Of a DNA stretch of 64,000 bases, positions 1-10,550 are shown one piece after another. This DNA comes from Deltaproteobacteria bacterium (lineage in GTDB: Bacteria > Myxococcota > Myxococcia > Myxococcales > Anaeromyxobacteraceae). The DNA lies in assembly GCA_016214955.1 (NCBI GenBank), contig JACRMN010000001.1:1-64000 (forward strand). Direction: 5' to 3'. Within the stretch, counting starts at the first letter, position 1, and each line of letters opens with the position of its first letter. Made by a program: the position numbers and the translations under genes. Below the pieces are notes generated by a model. The model did no database searches. It was given only the letters and a program-made list of their open reading frames with translations, and was not told the DNA's origin.

Positions 1-177
1 ACGACGACCTTCGCCAAGCCCCCGCAGAACGGCATCGCCAGCGCCCTCCAGGTCATCACCGTCATCGCCGCGCTGCTCCTGGGCGCCGCCTTCACCGCCG
101 GCCTGGTCTCCGACCGCGCCGAGGAGGGGCTGCGCGCGGCCCTCGGCCCCGCGGCCGCGAAGCAGGTCAACTCCTAG
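1..177 (+). CDS. Small membrane protein, 5' end cut by the window
   Basis: The frame is open from base 1 to a TAG and encodes about 58 residues. The second copy of this gene in the window (13475) shows that only the ATG is missing here. The product has a short polar N-terminus (TTTFAKPPQNG), one hydrophobic stretch rich in Ile, Leu, Ala and Gly (about residues 14-39), then a charged Ala-rich tail ending KQVNS. This is the layout of a single-pass or tail-anchored small membrane protein. No family was recognised. It is followed at once by a strong hairpin and converges on kinase gene A. The same neighbourhood (small gene, hairpin, kinase 3' end) recurs at 13475-13700, so it was duplicated together with the kinase 3' end. 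Confidence 0.6.
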   Translation, partial: TTTFAKPPQNGIASALQVITVIAALLLGAAFTAGLVSDRAEEGLRAALGPAAAKQVNS

Positions 178-206
178 CCCCGCTCCCCAACGGGCGTTGC
201 ACCGCA

Positions 207-234
207 CGCGGGGCCCTCGCCAGAGGGCCCCGCG
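207..234 (+). terminator. Hairpin terminator after the small membrane protein
   Basis: There is a perfect 12-bp stem (CGCGGGGCCCTC and its complement) with a 4-base loop, 29 bases after the stop codon at 177. No T-tract follows, as is common in very GC-rich genomes. It lies between two convergent genes and could work in both directions. An identical hairpin follows the second gene copy at 13636-13663. Confidence 0.7.
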
Positions 235-262
235 CTGCGTCTCGAGGCGGCTCGGGCCGCGC

Positions 263-3200
263 TCACTCCCCCGGCAGGTTCAGCTTCCGGAGCAGCTCCT
301 TCCAGCGCGGGTCCGAGTGGAGCGGCCTCCAATCGGGCCTCGTCCGGAAGGCCTCCCCGAGCTCCCCGTCGTGCTCGTTCCAGGCGCGGTCGAGCCACTC
401 GAAGGAGCAGTCGAGCCGCTGCATCCAGGCGCAGGCGGAGGCCACGTCGAGCGGCTTGGCCCTGGGCTTCCGTGTCATCAGCTTCTCCAGAACGACCTCG
501 GCATCGGCCTTGCGCCCCAGCGAGTGAAGCGCCCGCGCCATGTCCTTCTGGGAAGCCACCCCGTCGGCGGCCAGCTCCTCGAAGACCCGCAGGGCCTCCT
601 GGGCTCGCCCCTCGAGCAGGTCGAGGCCGGCCAGGGCCCAGCGCGGGACCGGCGAGTGGGGCAGGATCAGCCGGGCGCGCTCGAAGCTGGCGCGCGCTAG
701 ATCGATCCGTCCCGCGCCCTCCTGCACCTGCCCGAGCTTCAGCCAAGAGCTGCTGAGGGGATCGAGCGCCACCGCCCGCTCCACCGCGGCGATGGCCTCG
801 GCGGAGCGGCCCAGGTTGTCGAGGAGGACGCCGTAGACGTGCCACGAGCCTGGATCGCCGGGATAGAGCCGCACCGCCCGCTCCAGGTCGGCGCGCGCTC
901 CCTCCCAGTCCCAGGCGACCGTCTGGCGAAGGAATCCCCGCGCCCGGAGCCCCTCCACCAGGTCCGGCGCCAGTTCCAGGGCCCTCTCGGCGGCGGCCAG
1001 CGCGCGCAGCTGCTGGGCCCGCTCCTCGGCGCGCGTGGGGGCCCTTCGCGCGTCGTAGAGGAGCGGTATTCCGAGGCCGGCCCACGCCAGTGCGAACTTG
1101 GGGTCGAGCTCCAGCGCCCGCTCGTACGCCTGCACCGCCAGGCCAAAGGTCTTGTAGGAGAGCCGCTGGTGATGCTGTCGCCCTTGCAGGTAGAGCTCGT
1201 AGGCCTCGGGCGTCGTCGTCGGCGCGGGTCGCAGCGCGCCCGGCGAGCCGCTGGCGAGGAGCTGCCCCGCCAGTGCAGACGCGACCGCGCGGGCCACCTC
1301 GTCCTGCACCTCGAAGATCCCGGTCAGCTCCCGGTCGTAGCTCTGCGACCAGAGCTGGTAGCCGTCGGCCGCCTTCACGAGCTGGGCAGCCACACGGACC
1401 CGGCCTCCTTCCTTGCGGAGGCTCCCCTCGAGCACGTGGGCGACCCCGAGCTTCTTCCCGATGTTCCGGAGGTCCTCCTTCTTGCCCTTGAAGGAGAAGG
1501 AGGACGTCCGCCCGACCACCTTCAACCCCTTCACGCGGGAGAGCGCGTTCAGGATCTCCTCGGCCACGCCGTCGGCGAAGTACTCTTGGTCCTTGCCAGG
1601 CGAGAGATCGGCGAAGGGGAGGACGGCGATTGAGGGGGTCGGTGCCGCTGCTGCTGCGCCCTTCGCCAGCGCGGGCCCCTTCGCCAGCCGCTTCCGCATC
1701 GCCTTGGCCTCGACGAGGAGCGGGAGGTCGGAGTCGGCCTCCTTCCAGAAGTCGAGGACGCCGTCGAGCTCGCGGATGGCGTCGGCGCGGCGGCCGAGCA
1801 GCTCCATGGCGCGGGCGCGGTGGATGACGAGCAGGGGGTAGAAGCTCCCATGATCGAGCTGGTCCGTGCACCGGCAGGGGAAGGTCGCCGGCCAGACCCC
1901 TGCGGCCTCCTCGGCGCGACCGGCGGCCAGCAGCACCTCGGCGTGGAAGGCCGCCTGGGAGAAGGTCCACGTGGAGTTGCTGCGCCGCCGCATCTCCTCG
2001 CGGACCGCGGCGATGGTCTCTGCGGCCTCGGCGGGCCGTCCGCGGCTGGCCTGGTCCATGGCGCGGTTGATCTGCTCGGTCACCTCGTACCCCCTTCCTC
2101 CGAGCGACGTGGTGATGCGCGCCGCCTCCTCCGTGGCGCCGAGCCAGGTGAGGTAGTTCCGGCGGAACTGGGGGTTGGAGATGCGCCGCGCCGCCTCGAG
2201 CGCCTGGGGAGCGTTGTTGCGTGGATGGCCAACCATGTAGATCCGCGCGAGCCACTCCGGCGACACCGCCACGGCGAGCCCCGGCGCGGCATCGACGTTC
2301 CGGAGCGCCTCTCGGATCCGGCCCCGGTGGACGAGCCCTTCCGCCAGCCGGAGGCGGGCGTAGGCCCGCTCGTGCTCGTTCAGGCCTCCGGAGACCATGT
2401 CCCGCCACACCTGCAGGCAATCTGCCCCGATCCCCTTCTCGCGAAGCACGTCGCAGGCCCTGATGGCGATGAGCGAGTGCTGCGACCCTCCGGCGCGCAG
2501 CGACTCGCGGGCCGCCGCAACCGCCCCGTCGTCGTCGCCCGCGGCCCACAGCGCCGTCGCCAGGATGCCCAGGTTCGCGGCGCTCCGGCGGGTGGCCACG
2601 GCCCTGCGCGCGACCTCGAGGGACTCGGCGGTCGTCGCGCCCCCCCACTCGGCGAGGCTGGCGGCGGCAGAGAAGTAGCCGGGATCCAGCGCCGCCGCCC
2701 GGTGGAGCACCGGCTTGTAGCGGTCGGGCAAGCCGAAGGTCTCGAACGCATCAGCCGCCGAAATGAGGGCGAACTTGTCGTCCGGGAAGCGGGCCAGGGC
2801 TTCGTCGGCGAGCCGCAGGGCCTCCTCGCGGCTGAAGTGCTCGAAGGTCGAGTGATAGTGAGCTCGCTTCAGGCGGAAGAGGAGCCGCTCCTTCTCCGGC
2901 ATGCGGTCGAGACCCTCGTTGGCCGCCTTCCAATGCGGCGCCGCGAGCGCGGGCAAGTCGTAGGAGTGGTGGAGCAGGTGGGCCAGCTGAACGTGTGCAG
3001 CGGAGAACCCGGGATCCAGGCGCAGCGCTTCCCGGAATTCCCGGAGACCGGTGGCCCGGAGACCGTCGCGGAGCCAGGCCTCCTGGCCGGCGAGGTAGTG
3101 CTGGTAGGCGTCCAGGCTGCGGGTCATCGCCGCACCGAGCTGGACGCTGGAGCCTGCCAGCTCGGCTTTCCCCTCTCCGAGCTCGTTCCGGGCCCGCTCC

Positions 3201-6016
3201 GAGAGCCGGTCGAGGAGGTCGAGCAGCGCCTCCTTCGACGCCGCCCGGTCGCTGGCCGTGAAGAGGTGCTCGTCGCGCACTGGGTCGATGGCCCGCATCT
3301 CCAGCGAGTACGTCGCTCCGAGCTTGCGGATCGCCGGGAGCAGCAGCGCCCGCACCCCGCTCGCCTTCCCCACCTCCCGCCCGATGGTCTCGTCCACCCG
3401 GGCCGCGTCCTTCCTTCCGGCCCGGATCGCCAGGTCCAGGACTCGCGCCTGCGTCATCACCGAGAGCCGGCGCGACTGCTCCAGCGAGGTGACGAGGAGA
3501 CCGGAGAGCACGTCCAGCTCCTTCTCCCCGGTCTCGTTCACCACGTCCGCAACCGCCACCACGATCCGCCCGTCGGCGCTGGCTACCGGCCGCGGCGCCC
3601 GCTCCAGGCGCCACCAGGCGACGCCGCCAGCCACCAGCGCCCCTGCCACCGCGCCCGCCACCGCCAGCGCGAGGAGCCGCAGCCCTGGCCGCCGCCGCGT
3701 CCGCACCGCCGACGGCCCGATCCCGGGCACCCGCTCCAGCTCTTGCTGAAGTTCCTTGATCGCCCCCGCCACCTCCGCCCCGTCCCGCGGCCGCTCCACC
3801 GGACGCTTCGCCAGCATCCGGCCCACCAGCGCGCCCAGCTCCGGCTGCTCCGCGATCTCCAGCGCCGGCGCCGGCTCCTTCGACAGGTGGTCCCTCCCAT
3901 CCGGGTCCGCGAACGGCAGCTCCCCCGAGAGCATCCGGTACAGCATCACCCCCAGCGCGAACACGTCGGTCCGCTCGTCCTCCGGCGCCCCCTCCCACTG
4001 CTCCGGCGCCATGTAGGCCGGCGTCCCCCCGTCCTGCCGCCGCTGTCCGAAGGCGTGGGCGAGGCCGAAGTCCAGCACCTTCACCTGCCCGTCGTCGCAG
4101 AGGAACACGTTGGCCGGCTTGAGATCCCGGTGCACCACCCCGTGCTGGTGCGCGTGCGCCACGCCCTTCGCTGTCTCCGCTGCAATCCGCACCGCCTCGC
4201 GGAGCGGCAGCGGCCCTTCCCCGAGCCGCTCCTCCAGCGTCTGTCCGCTGAGCAGCTCCAGCACGAGGTATGGCCCCGCCTCGGCGCGCCCCAGGTCGAA
4301 CAGCGTCACGATGTTGGGGTGGGCGAGCCTCGCCGCCGCCTCCGCCTCCCGGAGCAGCCGCTCCTCCCGGAGCCCCGCCTTCCCCCCGGCCCGCACCGCC
4401 TTGAAGGCCACGCTCCGGCCGAGCTCCCGGTCCCGCGCCTCCCAGACCACGCCGAAGCCGCCGCTCCCGATCTCCCGGACCAGCTCGAACTTGCCGATGG
4501 TCGCGCCCGGCAGGAGCGCAGCGCCCCAGCCCCCGTCCGAGGGCGTGGGCGCACTGGCGATCTCCTGGAGCAGCGCGGAGAGCGCGCCGGGGCGGACGAC
4601 CTCCGCGGCCGCCGGCAACGATCCCCGCGACTCCGGGATGGGATCCGCGGGGAGGCCCATTCTTACAAGCAGGCCGTTCCAGCGCGGATCGCCTCGCAGG
4701 CCCTGCATGAGCCGATCGAGCTTCAGGTAGGTGAGCCCGACGTCGCGACTCCGGTAGCACCGCTCCAGCCACTCGAAGGCGTGCTCTCGGTCCCCGCGCC
4801 AGGCGATGACCTGGGCGATCTGGTAGGTGCCCACGTGCGCCCAGCACTCGACGAGGCCCTCGAGCGCTCGGCGCGAGTCCGGCTCCTTCCCCATGCTGTG
4901 GCCCGCGAGCGCCTTACCCCAGAGGCGCCAGCCCTCCGTCCGGGAGCGCTCCATGATCGAGAGCGCCTCTCCGGCTCGCCCCTCGAGGAGCGAGCTGACG
5001 GCCCTGAACTGGAGCGCCCAGTCGTTGATGGGAGCGATCTCCAGGGCCTGCTCGAGCGCCTGGCGGGCCTGCGCCGCCTCGCCGGCTGCCAGGAGCACGT
5101 ACCCGAGCAGACGGTGCACCTCGGCGGACAGCGGGTCGAGCTCCGCGGCCAGTCTCAGCGACCCGATGGCGGCCTGCAGCCGGCCCAGCCTGGCCAGCAG
5201 GAAGCCGTAGCTGCGGAGGGTGTCGGGTGCGTTCCCGTTCAGCGCCAGGGCGCGCTCGTGGTCCTCCACGGACCCGGCCCAGTCCCAGCGGAACCCGGCC
5301 CTCGCCGCACCGCGCGCCGCGACGGCCTCGGCGAGATCGGGGGCGAGCTCGACGGCTCGCTCGGCGGCCGCCAGTGTCTCCCGGCAAAGGCTCTCGGTCT
5401 CGTCGGCCGACGCGGAGTCGCCAGCGCGGTAGCGGCCCCAGAGTGCCTCCGAGAGCCCCACCTGTACCGGAGCGTAGCGGGCGTCCAGCGCGGCGGCCTC
5501 CCGGAACGCCTTCTCGGCGCCCCGGAAGCCGTCCAGCGATCCCTGGCGCAGAAGCTGCCTGCCGAGCAGGAAACGGGCGTGCGCCTCCAGGCTGGGCCGC
5601 TCGCGAGCCAACCTCTCCGGAAGCAGGGTGAGCTGCAGCGACGTCACCACCGCCCGGGCGATCTCGTCCTGGACGTCGAAGATGCTGCCCAGGGCGCGGT
5701 CGTAGGTCTCCGACCAAAGCTGGTAGCCATCTGCCGCCTTCACCAGCTGCACGCCGATGCGCACGCGCCCGCCATCGCGACGGACGCTTCCCTCGAGCAG
5801 GGTCGCGGCTCCCAGCTGCCTCCCGATGGTCCGGAGGTCGCTCGCCGTGTCCCTGAACGAGAACGACGAGGTGCGCCCGACCACGCGGAGCCCCTGGACG
5901 TGCGCCAGGGCGTTGAGGATCTCCTCGGCCACGCCATCCGCGAAGTACGCCTGGTCCCTCGCCGCGCTCAGGTCCGCGAACGGTAGGACTGCGATCGAGG
6001 GACCACCCTCACCCAT
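263..6016 (-). CDS. Ser/Thr protein kinase with two TolB-like/TPR modules (paralogue A)
   Basis: A protein of about 1917 residues. Visible order: TolB-like domain (SIAVLPFADLS near residue 8, to about 125); TPR-like helices to about 465; kinase domain about 505-765 with glycine loop GSGGFGVV, catalytic HRDLKPAN, DFGLAHAF and APEQWEG; one membrane segment about 780-803; long TPR region to about 1455; second TolB-like domain from about 1460; C-terminal TPRs. Kinase and first module should be cytoplasmic, the rest outside the membrane. The TolB-like domain is familiar from CadC/adenylate-cyclase-type regulators with TPRs. ATG 6016 is preferred because AGAGGTG lies 3 bases upstream; an in-frame GTG at 6037 is possible. 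The first module ends like the C-terminus of a separate paralogue (GDPRWNGLL compare SDPRWKALL), suggesting a gene fusion. It is the only one of the three local paralogues with an intact frame. The phosphorylation target is unknown. Confidence 0.85.
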   Translation of the reverse strand: MGEGGPSIAVLPFADLSAARDQAYFADGVAEEILNALAHVQGLRVVGRTSSFSFRDTASDLRTIGRQLGAATLLEGSVRRDGGRVRIGVQLVKAADGYQLWSETYDRALGSIFDVQDEIARAVVTSLQLTLLPERLARERPSLEAHARFLLGRQLLRQGSLDGFRGAEKAFREAAALDARYAPVQVGLSEALWGRYRAGDSASADETESLCRETLAAAERAVELAPDLAEAVAARGAARAGFRWDWAGSVEDHERALALNGNAPDTLRSYGFLLARLGRLQAAIGSLRLAAELDPLSAEVHRLLGYVLLAAGEAAQARQALEQALEIAPINDWALQFRAVSSLLEGRAGEALSIMERSRTEGWRLWGKALAGHSMGKEPDSRRALEGLVECWAHVGTYQIAQVIAWRGDREHAFEWLERCYRSRDVGLTYLKLDRLMQGLRGDPRWNGLLVRMGLPADPIPESRGSLPAAAEVVRPGALSALLQEIASAPTPSDGGWGAALLPGATIGKFELVREIGSGGFGVVWEARDRELGRSVAFKAVRAGGKAGLREERLLREAEAAARLAHPNIVTLFDLGRAEAGPYLVLELLSGQTLEERLGEGPLPLREAVRIAAETAKGVAHAHQHGVVHRDLKPANVFLCDDGQVKVLDFGLAHAFGQRRQDGGTPAYMAPEQWEGAPEDERTDVFALGVMLYRMLSGELPFADPDGRDHLSKEPAPALEIAEQPELGALVGRMLAKRPVERPRDGAEVAGAIKELQQELERVPGIGPSAVRTRRRPGLRLLALAVAGAVAGALVAGGVAWWRLERAPRPVASADGRIVVAVADVVNETGEKELDVLSGLLVTSLEQSRRLSVMTQARVLDLAIRAGRKDAARVDETIGREVGKASGVRALLLPAIRKLGATYSLEMRAIDPVRDEHLFTASDRAASKEALLDLLDRLSERARNELGEGKAELAGSSVQLGAAMTRSLDAYQHYLAGQEAWLRDGLRATGLREFREALRLDPGFSAAHVQLAHLLHHSYDLPALAAPHWKAANEGLDRMPEKERLLFRLKRAHYHSTFEHFSREEALRLADEALARFPDDKFALISAADAFETFGLPDRYKPVLHRAAALDPGYFSAAASLAEWGGATTAESLEVARRAVATRRSAANLGILATALWAAGDDDGAVAAARESLRAGGSQHSLIAIRACDVLREKGIGADCLQVWRDMVSGGLNEHERAYARLRLAEGLVHRGRIREALRNVDAAPGLAVAVSPEWLARIYMVGHPRNNAPQALEAARRISNPQFRRNYLTWLGATEEAARITTSLGGRGYEVTEQINRAMDQASRGRPAEAAETIAAVREEMRRRSNSTWTFSQAAFHAEVLLAAGRAEEAAGVWPATFPCRCTDQLDHGSFYPLLVIHRARAMELLGRRADAIRELDGVLDFWKEADSDLPLLVEAKAMRKRLAKGPALAKGAAAAAPTPSIAVLPFADLSPGKDQEYFADGVAEEILNALSRVKGLKVVGRTSSFSFKGKKEDLRNIGKKLGVAHVLEGSLRKEGGRVRVAAQLVKAADGYQLWSQSYDRELTGIFEVQDEVARAVASALAGQLLASGSPGALRPAPTTTPEAYELYLQGRQHHQRLSYKTFGLAVQAYERALELDPKFALAWAGLGIPLLYDARRAPTRAEERAQQLRALAAAERALELAPDLVEGLRARGFLRQTVAWDWEGARADLERAVRLYPGDPGSWHVYGVLLDNLGRSAEAIAAVERAVALDPLSSSWLKLGQVQEGAGRIDLARASFERARLILPHSPVPRWALAGLDLLEGRAQEALRVFEELAADGVASQKDMARALHSLGRKADAEVVLEKLMTRKPRAKPLDVASACAWMQRLDCSFEWLDRAWNEHDGELGEAFRTRPDWRPLHSDPRWKELLRKLNLPGE

Positions 6017-6241
6017 CGACACCTCTGGGGGGATCACCAGGAGGGTAGCCGAACCGCCATGGTGGGTACCAGCGTTCCGGCGCAGACAGCGTGTGAACGG
6101 GGTCCCGATGCGGGCGAACTGCGAGCGGTCGGGCTGCTGCTGACTCGCGCTGGAAGCCGGCCTTCACGAACCCGCTGAACTGCAACCGATTCCAAGTGCC
6201 AGCGGCCGGCTGTGGTTGCCGCTTCAGCGGGCTCGAGTCTT

Positions 6242-9200
6242 TTACTCGACCGGCAGGTTCATCTTCCGCAGCAGCGCCTTCCAGCGCGGGTCGGAGTGGA
6301 GTGGGCCGAGGAGCGGGAAGGCGTGAAGACGGGCCAGGTGGGGGCTCCGCTCGTGAACCGCGCGGTCGAGCGCCCGGAACGCGCCGTCGGGGTCGCCTCG
6401 CCAGGCATGGGCTCCGGCAATGAAGACCGGCTCGTCCGCCCGTTCCCGCTCCAGGCGGGCCAGGGCGTCCCACGACTCCCGCTCCCGCCCCAGGGAGTGG
6501 AGTGCAGCGGCGATCCCAGCGCTCCGGAGAGGCTCGGGTGCTCGCTCGAACTCGGCAAGGGCGTGCTCGGCCTGGCCCGTGAGGAGGGCCACGTAAGCCA
6601 GGGTCTCCACCGCGCGCACCTGGCCCGGAGAGATCTCGAGCGTTCGCCGGGCCCATTCCCGCCCTTCGCTGATGTGCCCGTCGCAGACGAGGCCCAGGGC
6701 GAGGTTGGACATGTGGGCGGCGTTGAGCGGGCTCAACTCCACCGCGCGCCGCGCCACCTCCACGGACTCTGCCGTTCGGCCAAACGCGAGGAGCAGGAGG
6801 GCCCTGAGGTTCAGGACGCTCTCGTTCGCCGGATCGATGGCCTCGGCGCGGTCGAGGTCCCCGGACGCCCCCGTCCAGTCCAAGTCCAGGTTCAGCCGGA
6901 TCCACGCTCGGGCGATGTATCCCCAGGGCGACGTCGGGTCGAGGGCCAAGGCGCGAGCGGCGGCCTCCCCTCCGGCCTTGCGAAGCTGCCGAGACTCCTC
7001 TCCCCGCGTGCTGCGGGCCAGACCTCCGCGTGCGACGGCCAGGTAGGCCTGCGTCGGCGCGAAGCGCGGATCAAGTGCCGCGGAGCGCTCCAGGGTCTCC
7101 AGGATGTCCCGCGTCGACCCTGGTGCACCCCTGGCGAAGAGGGACCGTCCGAGGAGGAAGAGCCGATAGGCCTCCAGATCGGTGGTCGCCGCCGGCGGAG
7201 GTGGGAGAGTTCGCGCCAGCAGCATCGGAGCCAGTTCCCGCACCACCGAGCGCGCAATCTCGTCCTGGATGGTGAAGACATCGACGAGTTGCCGCTCGTA
7301 CGTCTCGCTCCAGACCCGGTCGCCGTCCGACGCCTTCACCACCTCGGCCGTGATCCGGAGCCTGTCACCCGACCGCCGCACGCTACCCTGGAGGAGGTGG
7401 GCCACGCGGAGCTTCCGCGCGATCTCCGCCGGCTCGACCTTCATCCCCTTGAACCAGAAGCTCGAGGTGCGCCCAGGGACGCGCAGCCCGGGGACTCGGG
7501 AGAGGGAGCCGAGGATCTCCTCCGCCACCCCGTCGGCGAAGTACTCCTGGTCCTTCCCCGGGCTCATGTCGGCGAAGGGGAGGACGGCGATGGAGGGGGG
7601 CGTCGCAGGCGCCGCTGCGCCCTTCGCCGGCGCGGGGGACTTCGCAAGCCGCTTCCGCATCGCCTTGGCCTCGACGAGGAGCGGGAGGTCGGGGTCGGCG
7701 TCCGACCAGAAGGCGAGGACGCCGTCGAGTTCGCGCACGGCGTCGGCGGGCCGCCCGAGCCCCTCCATCGCCCGCGCCCGCGCGATCGCGAACGGTGGGT
7801 AGCTCGCCCCGTAGTCCACCGGATCGCGGCAGCGGCAGGGCAGCGACGGCGGCGCCACGGCGAGCGCCTCCTCGGGGCGGCCGTCCGCGACGAGCGCCTC
7901 GACGAGGAAGGCGGCGCGGCTCCAGGGGTAGGTCGACGCGTTCGCCGCGAGGACGGCGTCGTAGGCGCTCCGCATGAGCCTCGCCGCCTCGCCGAAGTGC
8001 CCTTGGTCCGCGGCCCGGATCGCCTCGTAGATCCACTGCGCCTGGTGGCCCCACGTCCAGCGCTCGCCGAGCTCCGCGTCGGCCCGCTCCGCTTCCTCGG
8101 CTCGGCCGAGCCAGGCGAGGAAGTTCCTCTGCAAGAGCCCGCCCGGAATCCGGCGTACCTCCGCCAGCGCGTCCGGGGGAGCGCTCCTCCGGTCGTGCCC
8201 GATCGTGATCGCGTATGCGTTCCGTCCCGGCTCCCCCCTCCGATGCTCCTCCGTCGCACGAAGCGCGCGGAGGCCCTCCCGCGAGCGGCCGCGTACGAGG
8301 AGCGAAACGACGATCTCCGAAGCGGCCGCGTCGCGCTCCAGGGCGTTCGCTCCGCCCGACTTCATCTGCTCCCAGACGGTCCGGCACTCGCCGTCGGCTC
8401 CCGTCTGGTGGAGGACGAAGCAGGCGCGCTCCGCGACGAGCGACGTCCTCCCTCTCGGCGCGGCGAGGGCCTCGCGCGCCGCCGCGGCGGCCTCGCTCGT
8501 CGCGCCCGCCGCGTGGAGCGCCTCGGCGAGGAGCGCGACGTTGGCCGCGCTCCGCCGGGCCGCGACGGCGTGGCGCGCCACCGAGAGAGCCTCTTCGGTC
8601 TTCGCGCCGAGCCGTCGGCTCAGCTTCCAGGCCGTCGCCCAGTGACCCGGGTCGAGGTCCACGGCCGCGCGAAGCGCCGCGTCGCGCCGGTCGGCGAGGC
8701 CCAAGCTCATGAAGACGTCGGCCGCCTCCAGGAGGACGTCCTTGTCGGACGGGAAGCGGGCGACCGCCTCCTCCGCGATCCGCCGCGCCGCCTCCTCGCT
8801 CCGGGGCGCCGCTCCCTGCGTACGCAAGCCGAGGCCCAGTTGCAGCATCCGCCGCTCCTTCTCGGGGAGCTGCTCGTTCTGCTCCTGCGCGGCCCGCCAG
8901 TGGGGCGCCGCCAGATCGGGCCGCCCGTAGTCCTCGAGGAGGCCCGCGAGGTGGGCGTGCGCGGGCGCGAAGCGCGGGTCGAGCCTGAGCGCCTCCTCGA
9001 GACGGCTCAGTGCGAAGGCCGGCTGGCCGTCGCGGAGCCAGAGCTCCCGCCCCTCCACATACCGCTGGTACGCCTCGAGGCTCCTCGTGACCGACGTTCC
9101 GAGCTCGACGTGCGCCCTTGCGATGTCGTCCCGGCCTTCCCCGAGCTCCGTCCGCGTCCGCTCGGAGATCCGGTCGAGCAGGTCGAGCAGCGCCTCCTTC

Positions 9201-9515
9201 GACGTCGCCCGGTCGGCGAGCGTGAAGCGGCTCCCGTCGGTGGCCGGGTCCACGGCCCGCATCTCCAGGGAGTAGGTCGGCCCGAGCTTCCGGATGGCCG
9301 GCATGAGCAGTACCTTCGCCCCTTGGGCGCTCGCGACCTCGCGGCCCACCGTCTCGGTCACCCTGGTGAGCCCTGGCCTTCCCGCCTTCGCCGCCAGGTC
9401 CAGGATCCGCTCCTGCGTCATCACCGAGAGCCGCCTCGACTGCTCGAGCGACGTGACCAGGAGGCCGGACAGGACGTCCAGCTCCTTCTCCCCTGTCTCG
9501 TTGACGACGTCGGCA
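6242..9515 (-). pseudogene. TPR/TolB-like half of frameshifted kinase paralogue B
   Basis: This half is open from just after the membrane-segment position to the end (LLRKMNLPVE, TGA at 6242). It contains TPR helices, a TolB-like domain (SIAVLPFADMSPGKDQ, around 7600 down to 7220) and C-terminal TPRs. It is out of frame with the kinase half at 9516-10442. The first internal ATG is at 9424 (MMTQERILDL), so a separate soluble TPR protein could be made, but no ribosome-binding site supports this. From about 9257 to 9515 the DNA is almost identical to paralogue C (about 16750-17009), while the distal TPR modules differ strongly. That suggests local gene conversion with different sensor ends. Confidence 0.65.
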
Positions 9516-10442
9516 CGCCCCCGCCGTGATTCCCAGGGCCAGCAACCCCGCCAGCCGCAGGGCCGGCCTCCGCCGCGTCCGCACCGCCGACGGTCCGCTC
9601 GCCGGCACCCGCTCCAGCTCGGCCTGCAGCAGCCTCAGCGCTGCCGCCACCTCCGCCCCGTCCCTCGGCCGCTCCACCGGCCGCTTCGCCAGCATCCGGC
9701 CCACCAGCGCCCCGAGCTCCGGCTGCTCCGCGATCTCCAGCGCCGGCGGCGGCTCCCTCGACAGGTGGTCCTTCCCCTCCGGGTCCGGATACGGCAGCTC
9801 CCCCGTCAGCATCCGGAACAGCATCACCCCCAGCGCGAACACGTCCGTCCGCTCGTCCTCCGGCGCCCTCTCCCACTGCTCCGGCGCCATGTAGGCCGGC
9901 GTCCCCCCGTCCTGCCGCCGCTGCCCGAACGCGTGCGCCAGCCCGAAGTCCAGCACCTTCACCTGGCCATCGCCACACAGGAACACGTTCGCCGGCTTGA
10001 GATCCCTGTGCACCACCCCCTGCCCGTGGGCGTGCGCCACTCCCTTCGCCACCTCCCCGGCGATCCTCACCGCCTCCGCGACCGGCAGCCTCCCCTCCTG
10101 GAGCCGCTCATCCAGCGTCTGGCCCGTGAGCAGCTCCAGCACCAGGTACGGCCCCGCCTCTGCCCGCCCCAGGTCATGGAGTGTCACGATGTTCGGGTGG
10201 GTGAGCCTCGCCGCCGCCTCGGCCTCCCGGAGCAGCCGCTCCTCCCGCAGCCCCGCCTTCCCCCCGGCCCGCACCGCCTTGAAGGCCACGCTCCGGCCGA
10301 GCTCCCGGTCCCGCGCCTCCCACACCACCCCGAAGCCGCCGCTCCCGATCTCCCGGACGAGCTCGAACTTCCCGATGGTGGCCCCCGGCAGCAGCGCCGC
10401 GCCCCAGCCTCCGTCCGACCGCGTCGGCGCCGCGGCGATCAC
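9516..10442 (-). pseudogene. Kinase half of frameshifted kinase paralogue B
   Basis: The kinase domain looks complete: GSGGFGVV loop, HRDLKPAN, DFGLAHAF, APEQWER. After it the gene has lost about 86 bp relative to paralogue C. The loss removes the membrane segment and the following linker and shifts the frame, so the kinase would run into an out-of-frame Arg/Gly-rich tail. The junction is at 9515/9516. The only in-frame start is GTG at 10442, with no visible ribosome-binding site. The upstream sequence diverges from that of C immediately beyond a shared GATC (10437-10440). It is probably a decaying gene; a truncated soluble kinase cannot be excluded. Paralogue A remains full length. Confidence 0.6.
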
Positions 10443-10543
10443 ACGAGCGACTTGCGACGCCGGAAGCGCACGGCTCGCAGCCTCGGCATGAAGAACGCGA
10501 ACGGCCGGGGAGGAGGTGACTCCGAGAGGCGCTGTGCGCCCCC

Positions 10544-10550
10544 GAAACCA
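10544..10550. repeat. IS21 target-site duplication, left copy
   Basis: GAAACCA lies directly before the element's left end and again directly after its right end (13125-13131). A 7-bp duplication fits the 4-8 bp known for IS21-family insertions. The 100 bp between it and paralogue B show no recognisable gene. Confidence 0.8.

Noticed and set aside
1820-5986. A 1388-codon open frame on the plus strand opposite kinase A
   Set aside because: It is antisense to a gene with clear kinase, TPR and TolB motifs; its Pro/Arg/Gly-rich composition is the usual by-product of GC-rich codon use.
6180-6202. TGGCAC and TTGC on the minus strand upstream of kinase A, resembling a sigma-54 promoter
   Set aside because: The distance between the GG and GC elements is not the required 10 bp in any register.
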